Notes: a model not told the origin generated them from the letters alone. A stretch of DNA of 64,000 nucleotides from an uncultured Tateyamaria sp. (GCF_947503705.1 NZ_CANNES010000007.1:1-64000); one strand, 5' to 3'; counted from the stretch's first letter, positions 6,896-16,865 are shown. Program-made: numbers and translations.

Positions 6896-8941
6896 CTACT
6901 GGATGCTCACCACCGCAAGGATATCGCCAGGCAAACCAGGCAGGGCCGGGTCCGTCGGCGCACAGGGTGCGCCACTGGGGTTATTTGCCGGTTGGCCGCC
7001 TTTGCCCACATCCCCGGATTGCCCGTTGATGTATTGCGCCCCGTCAATCGAGGATTCGGACATGCCCGCAAACAAGACGCCAATCGAGGGGCCGCCATTG
7101 CCGCCTGCGCCAGCGCCACTCGATCCACTCCAACCGCCGGGACCACCAGCGCCGCCACCGTTGTCATTGCTGCCCGACCCCGGCGAACCGCCAGACCCAC
7201 CGGGGGCGGCCGCACCCGCGTCACCGCCATCGCCTCCCTTGCCCCCAAGGCCACCGGTAATGATCACATTGGCAAATGTAGGCACGGATTGGTCAGAGAC
7301 GTTCAGGCCAATCCAGGCGCCGCCCTGTTGGCCGCCACCCGCTTCGGTTGCGCCACAGCCACCGGCAGCCCCTCCGCCACCATGACCGCCATTATATTCG
7401 CTGAATGTGTGAGAACAGGCGCTGCCGCCACTGCCGCCACCGCCCGGCCCGCCGCTTTCCCCGGCTGTCCCCGGAGCGCTGACTGACGGCACCCAGGTTG
7501 TTCCGCTGACGCCGCCGCGTTTGGACGCGGTGGGCGTGCCGTTCACACCGCAGGTCCCATGCGTGCCACTGCCCCCCGTCGCGCCATATTTGCCCGACGG
7601 GCAGCTCAGCACTTTGCAGGCATTGGTGATATGGGTGAAGACGGCCCCGGCACCGCCCAGCGATCCCGACCCGTTGTTCCCCTCGCAATCCGAAGACGGA
7701 TTGCCTTTGCACGAATAGTGGCATTTTCCATCGTAGTAATCGGTCGTCTCGCCATCACCGCCATCGCCGCCAGTCCACCCGTTACAGGTATTTGCGCCGT
7801 TCTGACCGCTGCCATTGCCGCCCGTTACCCCCGCCGTCGAGGCCACGCCATCCGCGCCCGGCGCACCTTGTCCACCCGAAATCGTCAGGTTCTCGAAATG
7901 CACAGCCGATTGCGCCGTCATGGATATCGCAACAAACGGTGTCCCGTCCGTACCGCCCGGTTGACTGCCGAGGATGTTGAGGTTCTGGACCGTCGCGCCG
8001 GTGGTCGCGTTAAAGAGCATCGCGCGCGCACCTGCCGTCGTGTTGATCTGCGAGCGGTCGCCATCCGACCCGCCGGAGGCCAGACAGCCCCCGATCAGCG
8101 AAATGTCGTTGCTCGGAAATGACAGCGTATCGGCGGGCGTGTAAGAGCCATAGGCCACCAGAACGCCGCAGGTTGTTCCATCACCGCTGCATTGATTGAG
8201 GCCCGTCTGAATGGTCTTGCAAGCCGTTCCAGCCGATGTGCCACAACTGCCACTATCCGTCCCGGTGCTGGCGACATAGACCGCCTGCCCAAGTGTGGAG
8301 GCATCGAGCGCGGGACAGGACCATTCCAGCGTGGTTGCGTCAGCGGCTGTCGCGATTTGGGTGCCGCATTGTGGATTGGGCGCAGCCCCTGCCGCCACCA
8401 GCCAGGGCGCGAGGCGGTGCGCCTCGCAGCTGAATTGCGCATCTGTCACGTCCAGTGCACAGCCGCCGTCAGAAACCGCCTCGCGGACAAAGCCCTGATC
8501 GAAGTGCGCCCCCCGCATATCCGCACCCGCCAGGTTGGCACAGGACAGGTCGGCAAACCGAAACGTCGCATCGGATACGATCACCCCCGACAGGTTCGCA
8601 CCGCTCAGGTTCGCGTTGTCGAAGGAGGTCGGAACCCCCTCCAATGCGCCAAAGGACGAGGTGGACAAATCCGACCCGCTCAGGTCGGTGGAGCCAAAGC
8701 TGCTGCCTGACACCGAAAGGCCCGCAAGGGTCGCACCGCTGAAATCGGTACCGGTAAAGTTGGCGCCTTCCAGCGTGGTACCGCTGGGAATATCGGCCCC
8801 GGCCAACGCGCAATTGATGCAGGCGGCATCCACCGGCACACCTGCCTGAGGGTCTTCGGCTTGGGCCCAGGCGGATACCCCGCCAAGGATCACAGGGACA
8901 CATGCCAGAAGGACGGCCCGGGTTACACGATCAATCAACAT
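6896..8941 (-). CDS. exported pentapeptide-repeat / glycine-rich protein
   Basis: 681 residues. A Sec signal peptide ends near residue 27 (VSAWAQA). Residues ~45-150 are pentapeptide repeats of the A(D/N)LSG type (for example LSGSDLSTSSF, NLSGANLSG) that predict a right-handed quadrilateral helix. A conserved block near YVASTGTDSGSCGTS and SLIGGC follows, resembling parallel-beta-helix surface proteins. Residues ~350-650 are very rich in Gly, with many GGxGG runs and dispersed cysteines reminiscent of PE_PGRS or Gly-rich adhesins. AAGGAG precedes the ATG. It is the last gene of a three-gene operon, 15 bases after its neighbour. Probably secreted or surface-exposed; a role is not evident. Confidence 0.75.
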   Translation of the reverse strand: MLIDRVTRAVLLACVPVILGGVSAWAQAEDPQAGVPVDAACINCALAGADIPSGTTLEGANFTGTDFSGATLAGLSVSGSSFGSTDLSGSDLSTSSFGALEGVPTSFDNANLSGANLSGVIVSDATFRFADLSCANLAGADMRGAHFDQGFVREAVSDGGCALDVTDAQFSCEAHRLAPWLVAAGAAPNPQCGTQIATAADATTLEWSCPALDASTLGQAVYVASTGTDSGSCGTSAGTACKTIQTGLNQCSGDGTTCGVLVAYGSYTPADTLSFPSNDISLIGGCLASGGSDGDRSQINTTAGARAMLFNATTGATVQNLNILGSQPGGTDGTPFVAISMTAQSAVHFENLTISGGQGAPGADGVASTAGVTGGNGSGQNGANTCNGWTGGDGGDGETTDYYDGKCHYSCKGNPSSDCEGNNGSGSLGGAGAVFTHITNACKVLSCPSGKYGATGGSGTHGTCGVNGTPTASKRGGVSGTTWVPSVSAPGTAGESGGPGGGGSGGSACSHTFSEYNGGHGGGGAAGGCGATEAGGGQQGGAWIGLNVSDQSVPTFANVIITGGLGGKGGDGGDAGAAAPGGSGGSPGSGSNDNGGGAGGPGGWSGSSGAGAGGNGGPSIGVLFAGMSESSIDGAQYINGQSGDVGKGGQPANNPSGAPCAPTDPALPGLPGDILAVVSIQ

Positions 8942-8956
8942 ACCAATCTCCTTTTC

Positions 8957-11900
8957 TCACGTGTTTGTGGATGGGAACGGGGGCAACCACTGGCCGATTG
9001 CAGGCACGGTGCGTCCCCCGGGGCCGGTCCCGTCACCGCCGGGGCCGCTTGGCGCGCCGCTGGCATCCGTCACCATGGCGTAGTTCAGGCTGTACATCTG
9101 GTGCCACATATCGGCGAAAATACTGGCCGCTGACGCCCCTGTCGTAACGACAAGTGGATTGGTGGTCGGCGCCTTCAGGCCGTATTCGTAAATCGCCAGG
9201 CAGTAATCGCCAGGTTGGACGCCTTCGGCCGGGTCCGGTGGCGTCTGATAGAGCACGTAGATATAGGTTTGCTTGAGGTCACCCACTGCGCACATGTCGA
9301 GATAGGTGTAATCCCCCGCCCCTTCCAGCGACAGGAATGGCGACAACCCACCATTACTGTCGTGAAACCGCTTTACCGGGTCGCCCGCCACGTTAAAGGC
9401 CTGAATGCGCGCCAATGCACCATATGTCACAAAGGTGTCGCTGCCATGGGTGCTTTCCAGCACCAAAACGGTGCCGTCATAGGCGCAGGTCACCGCGACG
9501 GGCCGAAACAGCAGGCCCGCGCGCCCGTCCTGCAAGGCCTGACCGGCGAAATCCGTGGCCAGCGGCGCGTCTTCATCTGCGACGCCGGTGGGGGAAATCG
9601 GCACAATGCTCAGCTTGCAATTGGCGTCGTTGACGCCGATCGCATGGCCCGACGGGTGAATCGTCAGCGAGGTCGGGAAATAGGTAAACCGCCCATAGCT
9701 CGGTTGATCCGCACTGGTGTCGATGGTCACCGGCGAGGTCGACAGATCAATCCTGCGCAGATGATAGCCGCCGCCCTGAACCGTGGGGGTCGCCGCCGTG
9801 CGCGGATCAACGAAATAGTCCCCAAGGCCCGGATCATTCGGATCGGGCGTCGGCGTCGGCGGATCGGTATCCGTCATCTCCCAATTGCCATCGGCGTCCA
9901 TGAGAAACTTGGGCGGATAGGGGTCATAGACCATGCGCGTAGGTCCTGTGAACCCACAGGACGGAAAGGCCGCATCGGTCATCTTGGTGCCCGGGATATT
10001 CACGTTCTGCATCGCGTAAAGCTGGCCACCGGTGCCGTTCACACAGTCGGTGATGCCCATCCCGGCGGCCTTCCACGCAAAGCCCAACATGCCATACCGC
10101 TGGCTGAGGGTGATGCCGTTCCAGACCGAAATCGCATTCCCGCTGGAGCCAGTATCCGCAACGGCCTCGGTCGCAGTCGGGTTCTGATCCACCGTCTCGT
10201 AGCCATAGGCGCCGTCCTGATAAATCAGCTGCGCGGTTTCGGCATAGATCGAGTTTTCGTCCAGCGGGATCGGGTTCTGCACCAAGGCGAGGGTGATCTG
10301 GGCCGCGTTGGCCTCGTTATTGTCGAACCAGCCGCTGCTGGCCTGCGCCGCGGTCCACCCGTTTACGTAATAGCTGACCTCGATCTTGATCTGCCCGCCC
10401 AAGGTGTTCTTGGGGAACGCCACGGCGAGCATATCGGTATTCAGCGCTGGCACCTCGGCACGGGCCGTCACGGCGGGGCGCTTGCCGCCCTTGTAGCTCA
10501 TAGTGACAACAAGCTCTGCCGCCTCGGACGGATAGGGATAGGCCCCACCGGCGCGCGGATCGGGTTCCACGGATACGGTAGAGGTGATGGTCGACACGAC
10601 GCCCACCGGAATGTGCCAGGGCGAGGTCACGACCTCGACGATGGTTTCGGCCAATTCCGCAATGCCCACCGACAGGTTCAGCGCAAAGAGGATCCAGCCG
10701 GCAAAAGGAACTTCCTCTGCCACTTCTTCTGCGGCCATCTCCGCTTCGATGAACAGCAACAACTCAAGCGACACCGGATCGAACAGCACCTTGGCGATTT
10801 CGATCAGATCCGCCCAGTCGACCTCCTTGTCGGCGATGGTACCGGTAAGCGCCTCATAGAAATAATAGCCCGCCTCGCCAATCGCCTTCCACCAGTCCTT
10901 GTTGAGCTGTTTGCGCACCTCGGCCTTGGTCGGGCCATTGGACAGGTCCGATGCCGCACCCGCCAGCATCACAGCAGGGACAACCATGTTCATGATCACC
11001 GTGACCGCAGCCCCGAAAATCACGGTCTTGGGATGATCCATGGACCCTGCAAGGCCCAGGCCCGAGCCAAAGAATTTGGCCCCCACCGCACCTTCGGGCA
11101 TTGTAATGTCAAACGAGACACTCGCCTCGGCAGTGGGGATACCCAGCACCGTCACCACGCCGCTGGTATAACCGATCAACTGGGTGTCGGGATATTCAAT
11201 CAGGTCGCCCAAACCGGCACGGATGACCTTGATCGTTGTGTCGGGATTGTCCGGCTGCCAAGGCGGATCGAGCTGCGTCAGATCAATGGTGTTCCCTTCA
11301 GCGTCATAGAATTGAACGTAGACACCCAGATAGCGCAGGTCGCGATCCGTGAAGGTCAGAGTATAGCTCTTGGCATCCGAATTGATGTCCGACACGGACA
11401 TCTGCACCCCATCGGTACGCTGGCCATTGGTGACAGCGACGGTCCAGTCGTCACTGGCGGTATCGGCGGCACTGGTCACCGCGACGGTCGCGAGGGGCTG
11501 CAACTGCGCGGCAAGGGAGGGTGCCACCGGATCAGGGTGATCGGGGGCATCCGCAGGCACGGTGTTCGTGCCAAACTGGACGTCCCACTTGATGTTTTGC
11601 AGCGCCGGTGAGTTCATCGCCACCTGCATCAGTTGTGTCTGCACCGGCCCTGCCTGGGCCTGATAGGCATCGCCCGGGTTCAGGAAAAAGCTGTTGATGC
11701 CCGGATAGCTGACCACCGTGCCATCGGGTGCCGTCCCCGTCACCGACGGGTCGGCGGGACGCTCGAACTTCACCAGGGTTGCCCAACCGGCCCCCGGGGT
11801 GGTCGACGGACGGCCAAGGGTCCGGATCAGGGTGCCAAGCGCGTTGAAACCTTCGGCGATCACCGCGTTTTGCTGCATCATGTCGGTGATGGCCTTGGCC

Positions 11901-12319
11901 GCATCGGTGTTGCCGGTGATCAGATTGGGGTGATGAAAGGCCAGCGCCTCGGCGGTCGAGATATAGTCGATCGCAAAGCTGGCCGCCTCACCCGCCGCCG
12001 GCGTGACGATGATGGCGGTCAGAAAGGGGATATCGGGGCTGTCCACTTCGCCCGCCACCACGGTTTTGGTCAGTTTCACATGCACGCGCAGCACGTGACC
12101 GGCGGGCACGGAAACATCCGCCGCATAGTGGGTCAGACGGTCATCAGACACCTTGGCAAGGCGCGGCAAGGCCTTGCGAGCCTTGGCGCGGGACGCATCG
12201 TCGTGGCGGTGCAAAACGTGACGCTTGCCGCGCGCAACCAGCACCGGAACCTCGTGATCCAGCGCATCCGAAAGATCGATGTGAAAGCTTGCACTGGCCG
12301 ATCCAATATCTTGGGGCAT
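8957..12319 (-). CDS. large orphan protein, unknown function
   Basis: 1120 residues with no signal peptide and no domain I recognise. The N-terminal part contains HVLHRHDD and a helical segment. Residues ~410-540 include hydrophobic stretches (VIMNMVVPAVMLAGAA; PFAGWILFALNLSVGIAEL) that could be membrane-inserting, and the C-terminal ~400 residues are beta-rich with Asp/Pro/Gly turns and aromatic residues, compatible with a propeller. The tail is Gly/Pro-rich. AAGGA precedes the ATG. It lies between two exported pentapeptide proteins (39 and 15 bases away), so joint function with them is likely. The hydrophobic centre plus repeat-like tail could suit a toxin or large surface protein, but that is speculation. 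Confidence 0.75.
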   Translation of the reverse strand: MPQDIGSASASFHIDLSDALDHEVPVLVARGKRHVLHRHDDASRAKARKALPRLAKVSDDRLTHYAADVSVPAGHVLRVHVKLTKTVVAGEVDSPDIPFLTAIIVTPAAGEAASFAIDYISTAEALAFHHPNLITGNTDAAKAITDMMQQNAVIAEGFNALGTLIRTLGRPSTTPGAGWATLVKFERPADPSVTGTAPDGTVVSYPGINSFFLNPGDAYQAQAGPVQTQLMQVAMNSPALQNIKWDVQFGTNTVPADAPDHPDPVAPSLAAQLQPLATVAVTSAADTASDDWTVAVTNGQRTDGVQMSVSDINSDAKSYTLTFTDRDLRYLGVYVQFYDAEGNTIDLTQLDPPWQPDNPDTTIKVIRAGLGDLIEYPDTQLIGYTSGVVTVLGIPTAEASVSFDITMPEGAVGAKFFGSGLGLAGSMDHPKTVIFGAAVTVIMNMVVPAVMLAGAASDLSNGPTKAEVRKQLNKDWWKAIGEAGYYFYEALTGTIADKEVDWADLIEIAKVLFDPVSLELLLFIEAEMAAEEVAEEVPFAGWILFALNLSVGIAELAETIVEVVTSPWHIPVGVVSTITSTVSVEPDPRAGGAYPYPSEAAELVVTMSYKGGKRPAVTARAEVPALNTDMLAVAFPKNTLGGQIKIEVSYYVNGWTAAQASSGWFDNNEANAAQITLALVQNPIPLDENSIYAETAQLIYQDGAYGYETVDQNPTATEAVADTGSSGNAISVWNGITLSQRYGMLGFAWKAAGMGITDCVNGTGGQLYAMQNVNIPGTKMTDAAFPSCGFTGPTRMVYDPYPPKFLMDADGNWEMTDTDPPTPTPDPNDPGLGDYFVDPRTAATPTVQGGGYHLRRIDLSTSPVTIDTSADQPSYGRFTYFPTSLTIHPSGHAIGVNDANCKLSIVPISPTGVADEDAPLATDFAGQALQDGRAGLLFRPVAVTCAYDGTVLVLESTHGSDTFVTYGALARIQAFNVAGDPVKRFHDSNGGLSPFLSLEGAGDYTYLDMCAVGDLKQTYIYVLYQTPPDPAEGVQPGDYCLAIYEYGLKAPTTNPLVVTTGASAASIFADMWHQMYSLNYAMVTDASGAPSGPGGDGTGPGGRTVPAIGQWLPPFPSTNT

Positions 12320-12358
12320 GGTAAAAATCCTTTGGTTTTAATTATTTGAACGCGGCTA

Positions 12359-14716
12359 TCAATTGCCGGGACAAATCGGGTTGGTCAGCGGCACCCAATT
12401 GCCGCCTTGATCCAGTTGCGCGCAGCCGCTGCCGGTATAGGCGACGGAACTGGCATCCAATTGCAGGCTGGCACAGTCGAAACTCACGTCACAACTCAGG
12501 TACAACCCGGTCAGCGCGCCGGTCGGATTGGACCGGGATCGCGCAATACTTGTCGCCGGTCCGATGGTTGGCACTTCGGTCGAGGCAAGATTGAGAAAGC
12601 TCAACTTGCGCAAACCTGACAGTGACGTGGCCACGCTGTTCATGACTGATTTCAGGCTCGGATTGTCCGAAAGATCCGCGCTGAGAAGGTTGGTCTGAAT
12701 GGCCAGATCAAAACTGTCCAAAGCGTTGCCCGACACATCAAGCACCTGAAGGAAGGTGTTTGCATTAAGCGACACGCTTTGGAGCATGTTGTTTTCCGCC
12801 TCCAGCCAGGTGATGCCCGGAATACGCTGCAAATCGAGGCTCGACAGTTTGTTGTCACCGATCTTCAACTCGGCCAACTGGTCAAACTCAAACGAGAACT
12901 CCGAGATCTCATTGTCTTCGAGGTTGAGGGATTGCAGGCCGACGAAATCCTCCAACCCGCCCAGATCGGTGATCCCCTTTCCTGCGCAATCCACCGACCG
13001 TTGCACAGCCGCCGAAGCAATCGAAATCGAGGTTTGACCATCGGGCAACCCGGACAGGATGCAATCCTCCAGCGCCGGATCGGCAAATTCCACAACCGGG
13101 CCCTGATCGCCACAGACAGGTGGTGTCCACATCACCCGCGATGTGTTGCCCGGCGCGCAGCTCTTGGTAGTCCAATTGGGAATTTCCCACTGGTCGCCCG
13201 AGCAGATGGCCGTATTGCCGTCCGGGCAAATCACGGGGGTCGTCAATTGCGGCTTGGTCACATTGCCATAGGTCAGGCCGGTTGCGGCCACCGTGCCGCA
13301 CACCGTGCTGCCACCGCTGGTGCAACAGCCGTCAGGGCCGGGCATGACTGCATTGGCAAAGCTGGCCTGCTGGGTGTCAGCGTCGGCAAAGGTCGATCCA
13401 CCCAGCTGCGCGCAGGAAAAGATGACCCCGCTGTTATCCGTCCCCTCCCCGGCCGACTTCAGGGTCGCGCCGCGAAAGATGGCGCTTTGCAAGATCGCCC
13501 CGCTAAAGGTGACATTTTCCAGAACGGTGTTGGTGAAATCCGCGTTGGGCATCGTGGCCCCGGTAAAGTTCGTACCTTGCAAGGTCACGCCCCCCGACTG
13601 CCCGGTCGCATCGCCAAATTTCGCGCCGATCAGGTTCGAAAACTGAAACAGAACACCGTTCAGACCCGCACTTGTGAAATCCACATCCTTGAAAATGGTG
13701 CCGGATATGGTGGTCGGATTGCCATCCGAGGCCAACATCGCATGCCGCAGAGACGCGCCCTCGAAATCGGTCGCGCTCAGGTTGCTTTGGGACAACACCG
13801 CATAGTCCATCGTGGCGTAGCGCAGCGTCGAGCTGGACAAGTTCACGCTGGTCAGGTCTGCGGCTTGCGTCGGCGCCGTGGTCGGAAGGGCGTCGGTACA
13901 ATGCTGTGCGCTTGCACTGGTCGTGTCCCCGGCCTGATAGTAAAACCGCACACAATCCAGCGTCGCAAAATCGACCGATGCCCCCACCAGGACGATCCCG
14001 TTCGCCGCAGCACCCGTCAGGTCAGAACCTGACAAAACGGCATCGGTGAAATCAACCTCAGTCAGGTTGCTGCCCGTCATATCTATGTTCTGAAATACGG
14101 CCCCCGTGAGGATTGCTCCGGTGATATCCTTGCCTTGCAGATTGAAGGTATCAGGGCCCACATTCTGGAAATCCGTATAGGAAAAATCGGACTGGCCCCA
14201 GTTGTCCGTGTTGATCGCATTGACGTCGATTGTGGCTTGGGAAAAATCATTGCGGCAACTGTCATCCACCACAAAGCTTTGTGCTGGTCCAAATTCCGCC
14301 GCCAGCAGGTTGGTCGACGAAAAATCGGCACAATGGAACGTGGCATATTCGAAATTGGCCGCCTGTATGGCCGCACCGGCAAAAACGGTTTGCGCAAGGG
14401 TCGCGCTGTTGAACGAGGTGACGACCTGGCCGTTGCCCTGAACCCAGGGGCCAAGCGTCGCCCCCACGAAACTGGCTCCTGTCAGGTCCTGCCCGGCAAA
14501 ATTCGCTCCGGTCAGATCAGCGTTGTCAAAAATCCCGTTCACAAGCGACCCCGGCGGATAGGCGCTAAAATTCTCGCCCTCAAGGGTCACATTGGAACAG
14601 TCCAGGATGCCGTTTGTCGTTGTGCAATTTTGCGTGGCAAGAACAATCTGCGCACTGGCCACCCATCCAAGAATTGCGAAACTCGAATGCGCAATCGTCA
14701 AAAAACCAAATTTCAT
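12359..14716 (-). CDS. exported pentapeptide-repeat and leucine-rich-repeat protein
   Basis: 785 residues. The ATG at 14716 is chosen over an upstream TTG because AAGG lies eight bases before it and it gives a standard signal peptide (ending near IVLATQN). Residues ~50-470 are long pentapeptide-repeat arrays (NADLTGANFAG, ADFTNTVLENVTF). A Cys-containing linker (CCTSGGSTVCG; CSGDQWEIPNW) leads to a short leucine-rich-repeat block (~570-720; LQSLNLEDNEIS, LDVSGNALDSF). It ends in a Cys-containing tail. It is probably periplasmic or surface-attached and first in the three-gene operon. The combination of pentapeptide helix and LRR suggests a binding scaffold; the partner is unknown. Confidence 0.8.
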   Translation of the reverse strand: MKFGFLTIAHSSFAILGWVASAQIVLATQNCTTTNGILDCSNVTLEGENFSAYPPGSLVNGIFDNADLTGANFAGQDLTGASFVGATLGPWVQGNGQVVTSFNSATLAQTVFAGAAIQAANFEYATFHCADFSSTNLLAAEFGPAQSFVVDDSCRNDFSQATIDVNAINTDNWGQSDFSYTDFQNVGPDTFNLQGKDITGAILTGAVFQNIDMTGSNLTEVDFTDAVLSGSDLTGAAANGIVLVGASVDFATLDCVRFYYQAGDTTSASAQHCTDALPTTAPTQAADLTSVNLSSSTLRYATMDYAVLSQSNLSATDFEGASLRHAMLASDGNPTTISGTIFKDVDFTSAGLNGVLFQFSNLIGAKFGDATGQSGGVTLQGTNFTGATMPNADFTNTVLENVTFSGAILQSAIFRGATLKSAGEGTDNSGVIFSCAQLGGSTFADADTQQASFANAVMPGPDGCCTSGGSTVCGTVAATGLTYGNVTKPQLTTPVICPDGNTAICSGDQWEIPNWTTKSCAPGNTSRVMWTPPVCGDQGPVVEFADPALEDCILSGLPDGQTSISIASAAVQRSVDCAGKGITDLGGLEDFVGLQSLNLEDNEISEFSFEFDQLAELKIGDNKLSSLDLQRIPGITWLEAENNMLQSVSLNANTFLQVLDVSGNALDSFDLAIQTNLLSADLSDNPSLKSVMNSVATSLSGLRKLSFLNLASTEVPTIGPATSIARSRSNPTGALTGLYLSCDVSFDCASLQLDASSVAYTGSGCAQLDQGGNWVPLTNPICPGN

Positions 14717-15169
14717 GGCATACGCCTTGTAAAACAAAATAAATAAAAAGTTTACCCCACGTCAACTTGATCCGAAACACGCTGCGGTTGTCAATATAAT
14801 TCTACGAAAGCCTAACAGAGGGGCCTGACCCTGGCCCCAAAACGATCCGCTCAGGACCAGAGAACGATCTTGCCGAAAAGGCACCGCCAAGCCGGGCAAC
14901 CGCCCCGTCGGCCAACGAAATCTGAACGCCAGATTTCGCGCGCATCGCTGCGGGAATTCATTTCCATCTATTTGTTTTCAAATATTTTTCACACATTCCG
15001 CCAACCTTCACGGTTTCTAGAAACCGCAAGACACCAACGCACCAAGCGCTGCTGACTGGGCAACAAGGATGCGATAAAAGAAGCACAATGAACCGCTGAA
15101 ACACCCGACCCAAGGCAACGCCAAGGCAGAGGGCGGCGCGCTTTCAAAATCAAACCATGGGACGAAATA
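14717..15169. other. intergenic region upstream of the pentapeptide operon
   Basis: About 450 bases between the operon start and the tRNA-Val tail repeat. The portion near 14735-14815 is AT-rich relative to the surroundings and probably holds the operon promoter. No gene or stable hairpin was seen. Confidence 0.4.
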
Positions 15170-15282
15170 TGGTGGGTCGTGAGAGGCTCGAACTCCCGCA
15201 CTCAGCGTAGCGCCAAAGGCGATGCGCGTAAGTCGGGCCCACCGCAGCGCGGAGCACAGCAAGAAGCGGAAAGGTTGGTGAA
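15170..15282 (-). repeat. tRNA-Val 3'-tail duplication (113-base unit)
   Basis: The first 29 bases (15170-15198) are identical to the 3' end of the adjacent tRNA-Val, including CCA and the T arm. They are followed by about 84 bases of spacer. The unit length, 113 bases, equals the offset to the real tRNA at 15283. The same architecture and a related spacer (CCAAAGGCGA core) occur at the other tRNA-Val near 27.5 kb. The fragment lacks the D and anticodon arms, so it is not a functional tRNA. Confidence 0.8.
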
Positions 15283-15358
<76 letters not shown>

Positions 15359-15367
15359 GTTACGCGC

Positions 15368-15396
15368 TGTCTACTCAATGCTGCGAAGGGCTTCAA
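15368..15396 (-). promoter_or_regulatory. promoter of tRNA-Val(TAC)
   Basis: On the reverse strand, TTGAAG (15396-15391), 17 bases, then TAGACA (15373-15368), ending ten bases before the tRNA 5' end. The -35 region overlaps the palindrome AAGGGCTTGAAGCCCTT. Confidence 0.5.
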
Positions 15397-15444
15397 GCCC
15401 TTTCAAAAGGGGAGCGATGCACAAGGTCATCAGCACCCGGATCC

Positions 15445-16017
15445 TCATTCGCTCAGACAGGTTTGGACCCCGTCCTCCAGGTGATAAATCACGCCCTGCC
15501 CCCCCGGCAATTCGCCAAAGGCACCCGGCTCAAGGCCCAAGGCATGGCAGCGCAACATGCGCGAGGTGATCCCATGGGTAAAGATCACGCTTGGGGTGGT
15601 CCGCTCGGCCAAAAAGGCACCGGTGCGCGCGTAAAGGGTATCCAGACCCTCGCCGCCGGGCGCATGATCATACCAGATCAGGCTGTCGTCCAACTCGAAC
15701 AGATGCGGGGCCTGGCGGGCAATCTCGGTGCGGGATACGCCTGACCATTGGCCCAGTGTGACCTCGGCCAGACGGGCATCAAGAGCCAGCGCGTCGAGGG
15801 AGGTCAGGGCAATCTCTGCGGTCTGACGGGCCCGTCCTTGCGGGCTCGACCACAGGTCCCAACCGGTGATGTCGAAGGTCTCCAGCAGACGGCCCTGTGC
15901 GGCGGCCTGTGCCGTCCCTAACGGGGTCAGAGGGCTGTCAGCCTCGCCCTGCATACGGCCCGCGCGGTTCCATTCGGTTTCGCCGTGGCGAAGGATCAAG
16001 AGAGGAGGATATGTCAT
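15445..16017 (-). CDS. histidine phosphatase family protein (phosphoglycerate-mutase-like)
   Basis: 190 residues. The catalytic RHGE sits at residues 10-13, with a conserved Arg/Glu-containing core (SSPQGRARQTAEI) and a second His in FTHGITSRML. The acid in the middle is within EVTLGQWSG. This is the small broad-specificity branch of the family, cytosolic, about the usual length for cobC/gpmB-like members. The physiological substrate cannot be assigned. The gene is followed directly by tRNA-Val on the same strand. Confidence 0.9.
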   Translation of the reverse strand: MTYPPLLILRHGETEWNRAGRMQGEADSPLTPLGTAQAAAQGRLLETFDITGWDLWSSPQGRARQTAEIALTSLDALALDARLAEVTLGQWSGVSRTEIARQAPHLFELDDSLIWYDHAPGGEGLDTLYARTGAFLAERTTPSVIFTHGITSRMLRCHALGLEPGAFGELPGGQGVIYHLEDGVQTCLSE

Positions 16018-16109
16018 GCGCGATCGCTACCGCGTTGTGCTGCGCCTCACAAGACCAGCTTTGCAAAGATCGCTCGGGCGCGATGTCACTCCGGTCGCCC
16101 GTCAGACGA

Positions 16110-16865
16110 TTACGCGGTCGTGTCGCACACGGGTGCAGTTGGCTTGGGCGGGCCGCCCTTGATCTGCCAACCCCGGATCGCATCCGCGAGATTGTTGGCC
16201 CAGCTCGCATCGCCGCCCGCAGGATAGGCACCGTTCATCAGGTCGCGCAGGGTCACGCCCCGCAGCTGCACATGTGGTTTGGGGCAATTGATCGGCAACA
16301 GCCCACGATCCCGCGCAATGCTTTGGAACGCCTCCCAATCGCGCCGCGCCTGTGGGGTGCCAGCTCCACGCGCCCACCCGTCCACATCAAAGCGGGCAAA
16401 ATCGGCCGCCAACCCAAATTGGTGGAACGACGCCCAGGGTGCCGCGTGGGTCACACGGCGACCGGGCAAACCGCGCCCTTGCGCAAAACGGGCCGCCTGC
16501 CGATGCGGGCTGCGAAAGGTCTCGAACATCCTGAAGGGTATAGCGCAGGCCACCAAATCCTGTTGCACGGCCACAACCTTGCGGCGGACCGCAGGATGCA
16601 ACAGGGCCAGGTCAGAACTGTGCTGCAGATAAGCCGCCGAGGGCGGGCCGTCCGGCACCACAGACAGAATGGGTGAGGCGACCGGGGCCATCACAGACGC
16701 CATATCCGGCACGCCTGCCGGATCATCCACGGGGTGATTGCAAATCGCCGTATAGCGGCCGTCGCCGTCGAGAAATTTGGTAAAAGTGCCGCCAACCGCC
16801 GCACACAGCCCTTCGGTCGCCGGGATCATATCCGCGTGAACGTGGTGCATGATGGCTTTGGGCAT
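16110..16865 (-). CDS. M15-like D-alanyl-D-alanine carboxypeptidase/endolysin-type peptidase
   Basis: 251 residues from the ATG at 16865, chosen for GAGG nine bases upstream. The catalytic region contains FRSPHRQAARFAQGRGLPG, then HAAPWASFHQFGLAADFARFD and KPHVQLRG, matching the SxHxxGxAxD and H motifs of M15 peptidases (Zn2+ ligands His, Asp, His). The N-terminal ~90 residues are family-unspecific. There is no signal peptide visible, so the protein may leave the cell by lysis or act inside. It could cleave peptidoglycan cross-links or be a leftover phage-type lysin. It stands alone, 225 bases after the subtilase gene. Confidence 0.75.
   Translation of the reverse strand: MPKAIMHHVHADMIPATEGLCAAVGGTFTKFLDGDGRYTAICNHPVDDPAGVPDMASVMAPVASPILSVVPDGPPSAAYLQHSSDLALLHPAVRRKVVAVQQDLVACAIPFRMFETFRSPHRQAARFAQGRGLPGRRVTHAAPWASFHQFGLAADFARFDVDGWARGAGTPQARRDWEAFQSIARDRGLLPINCPKPHVQLRGVTLRDLMNGAYPAGGDASWANNLADAIRGWQIKGGPPKPTAPVCDTTA

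Noticed and set aside
9215-11611. 798-codon open frame on the forward strand opposite the 1120-residue orphan
   Set aside because: It is antisense to a long high-GC gene with a good ribosome binding site and has a His/Arg/Gly-rich composition typical of complementary-strand frames.
15170-15198. A second tRNA-Val gene next to the real one
   Set aside because: Only the T arm, 3' acceptor strand and CCA are present; D and anticodon arms are missing.
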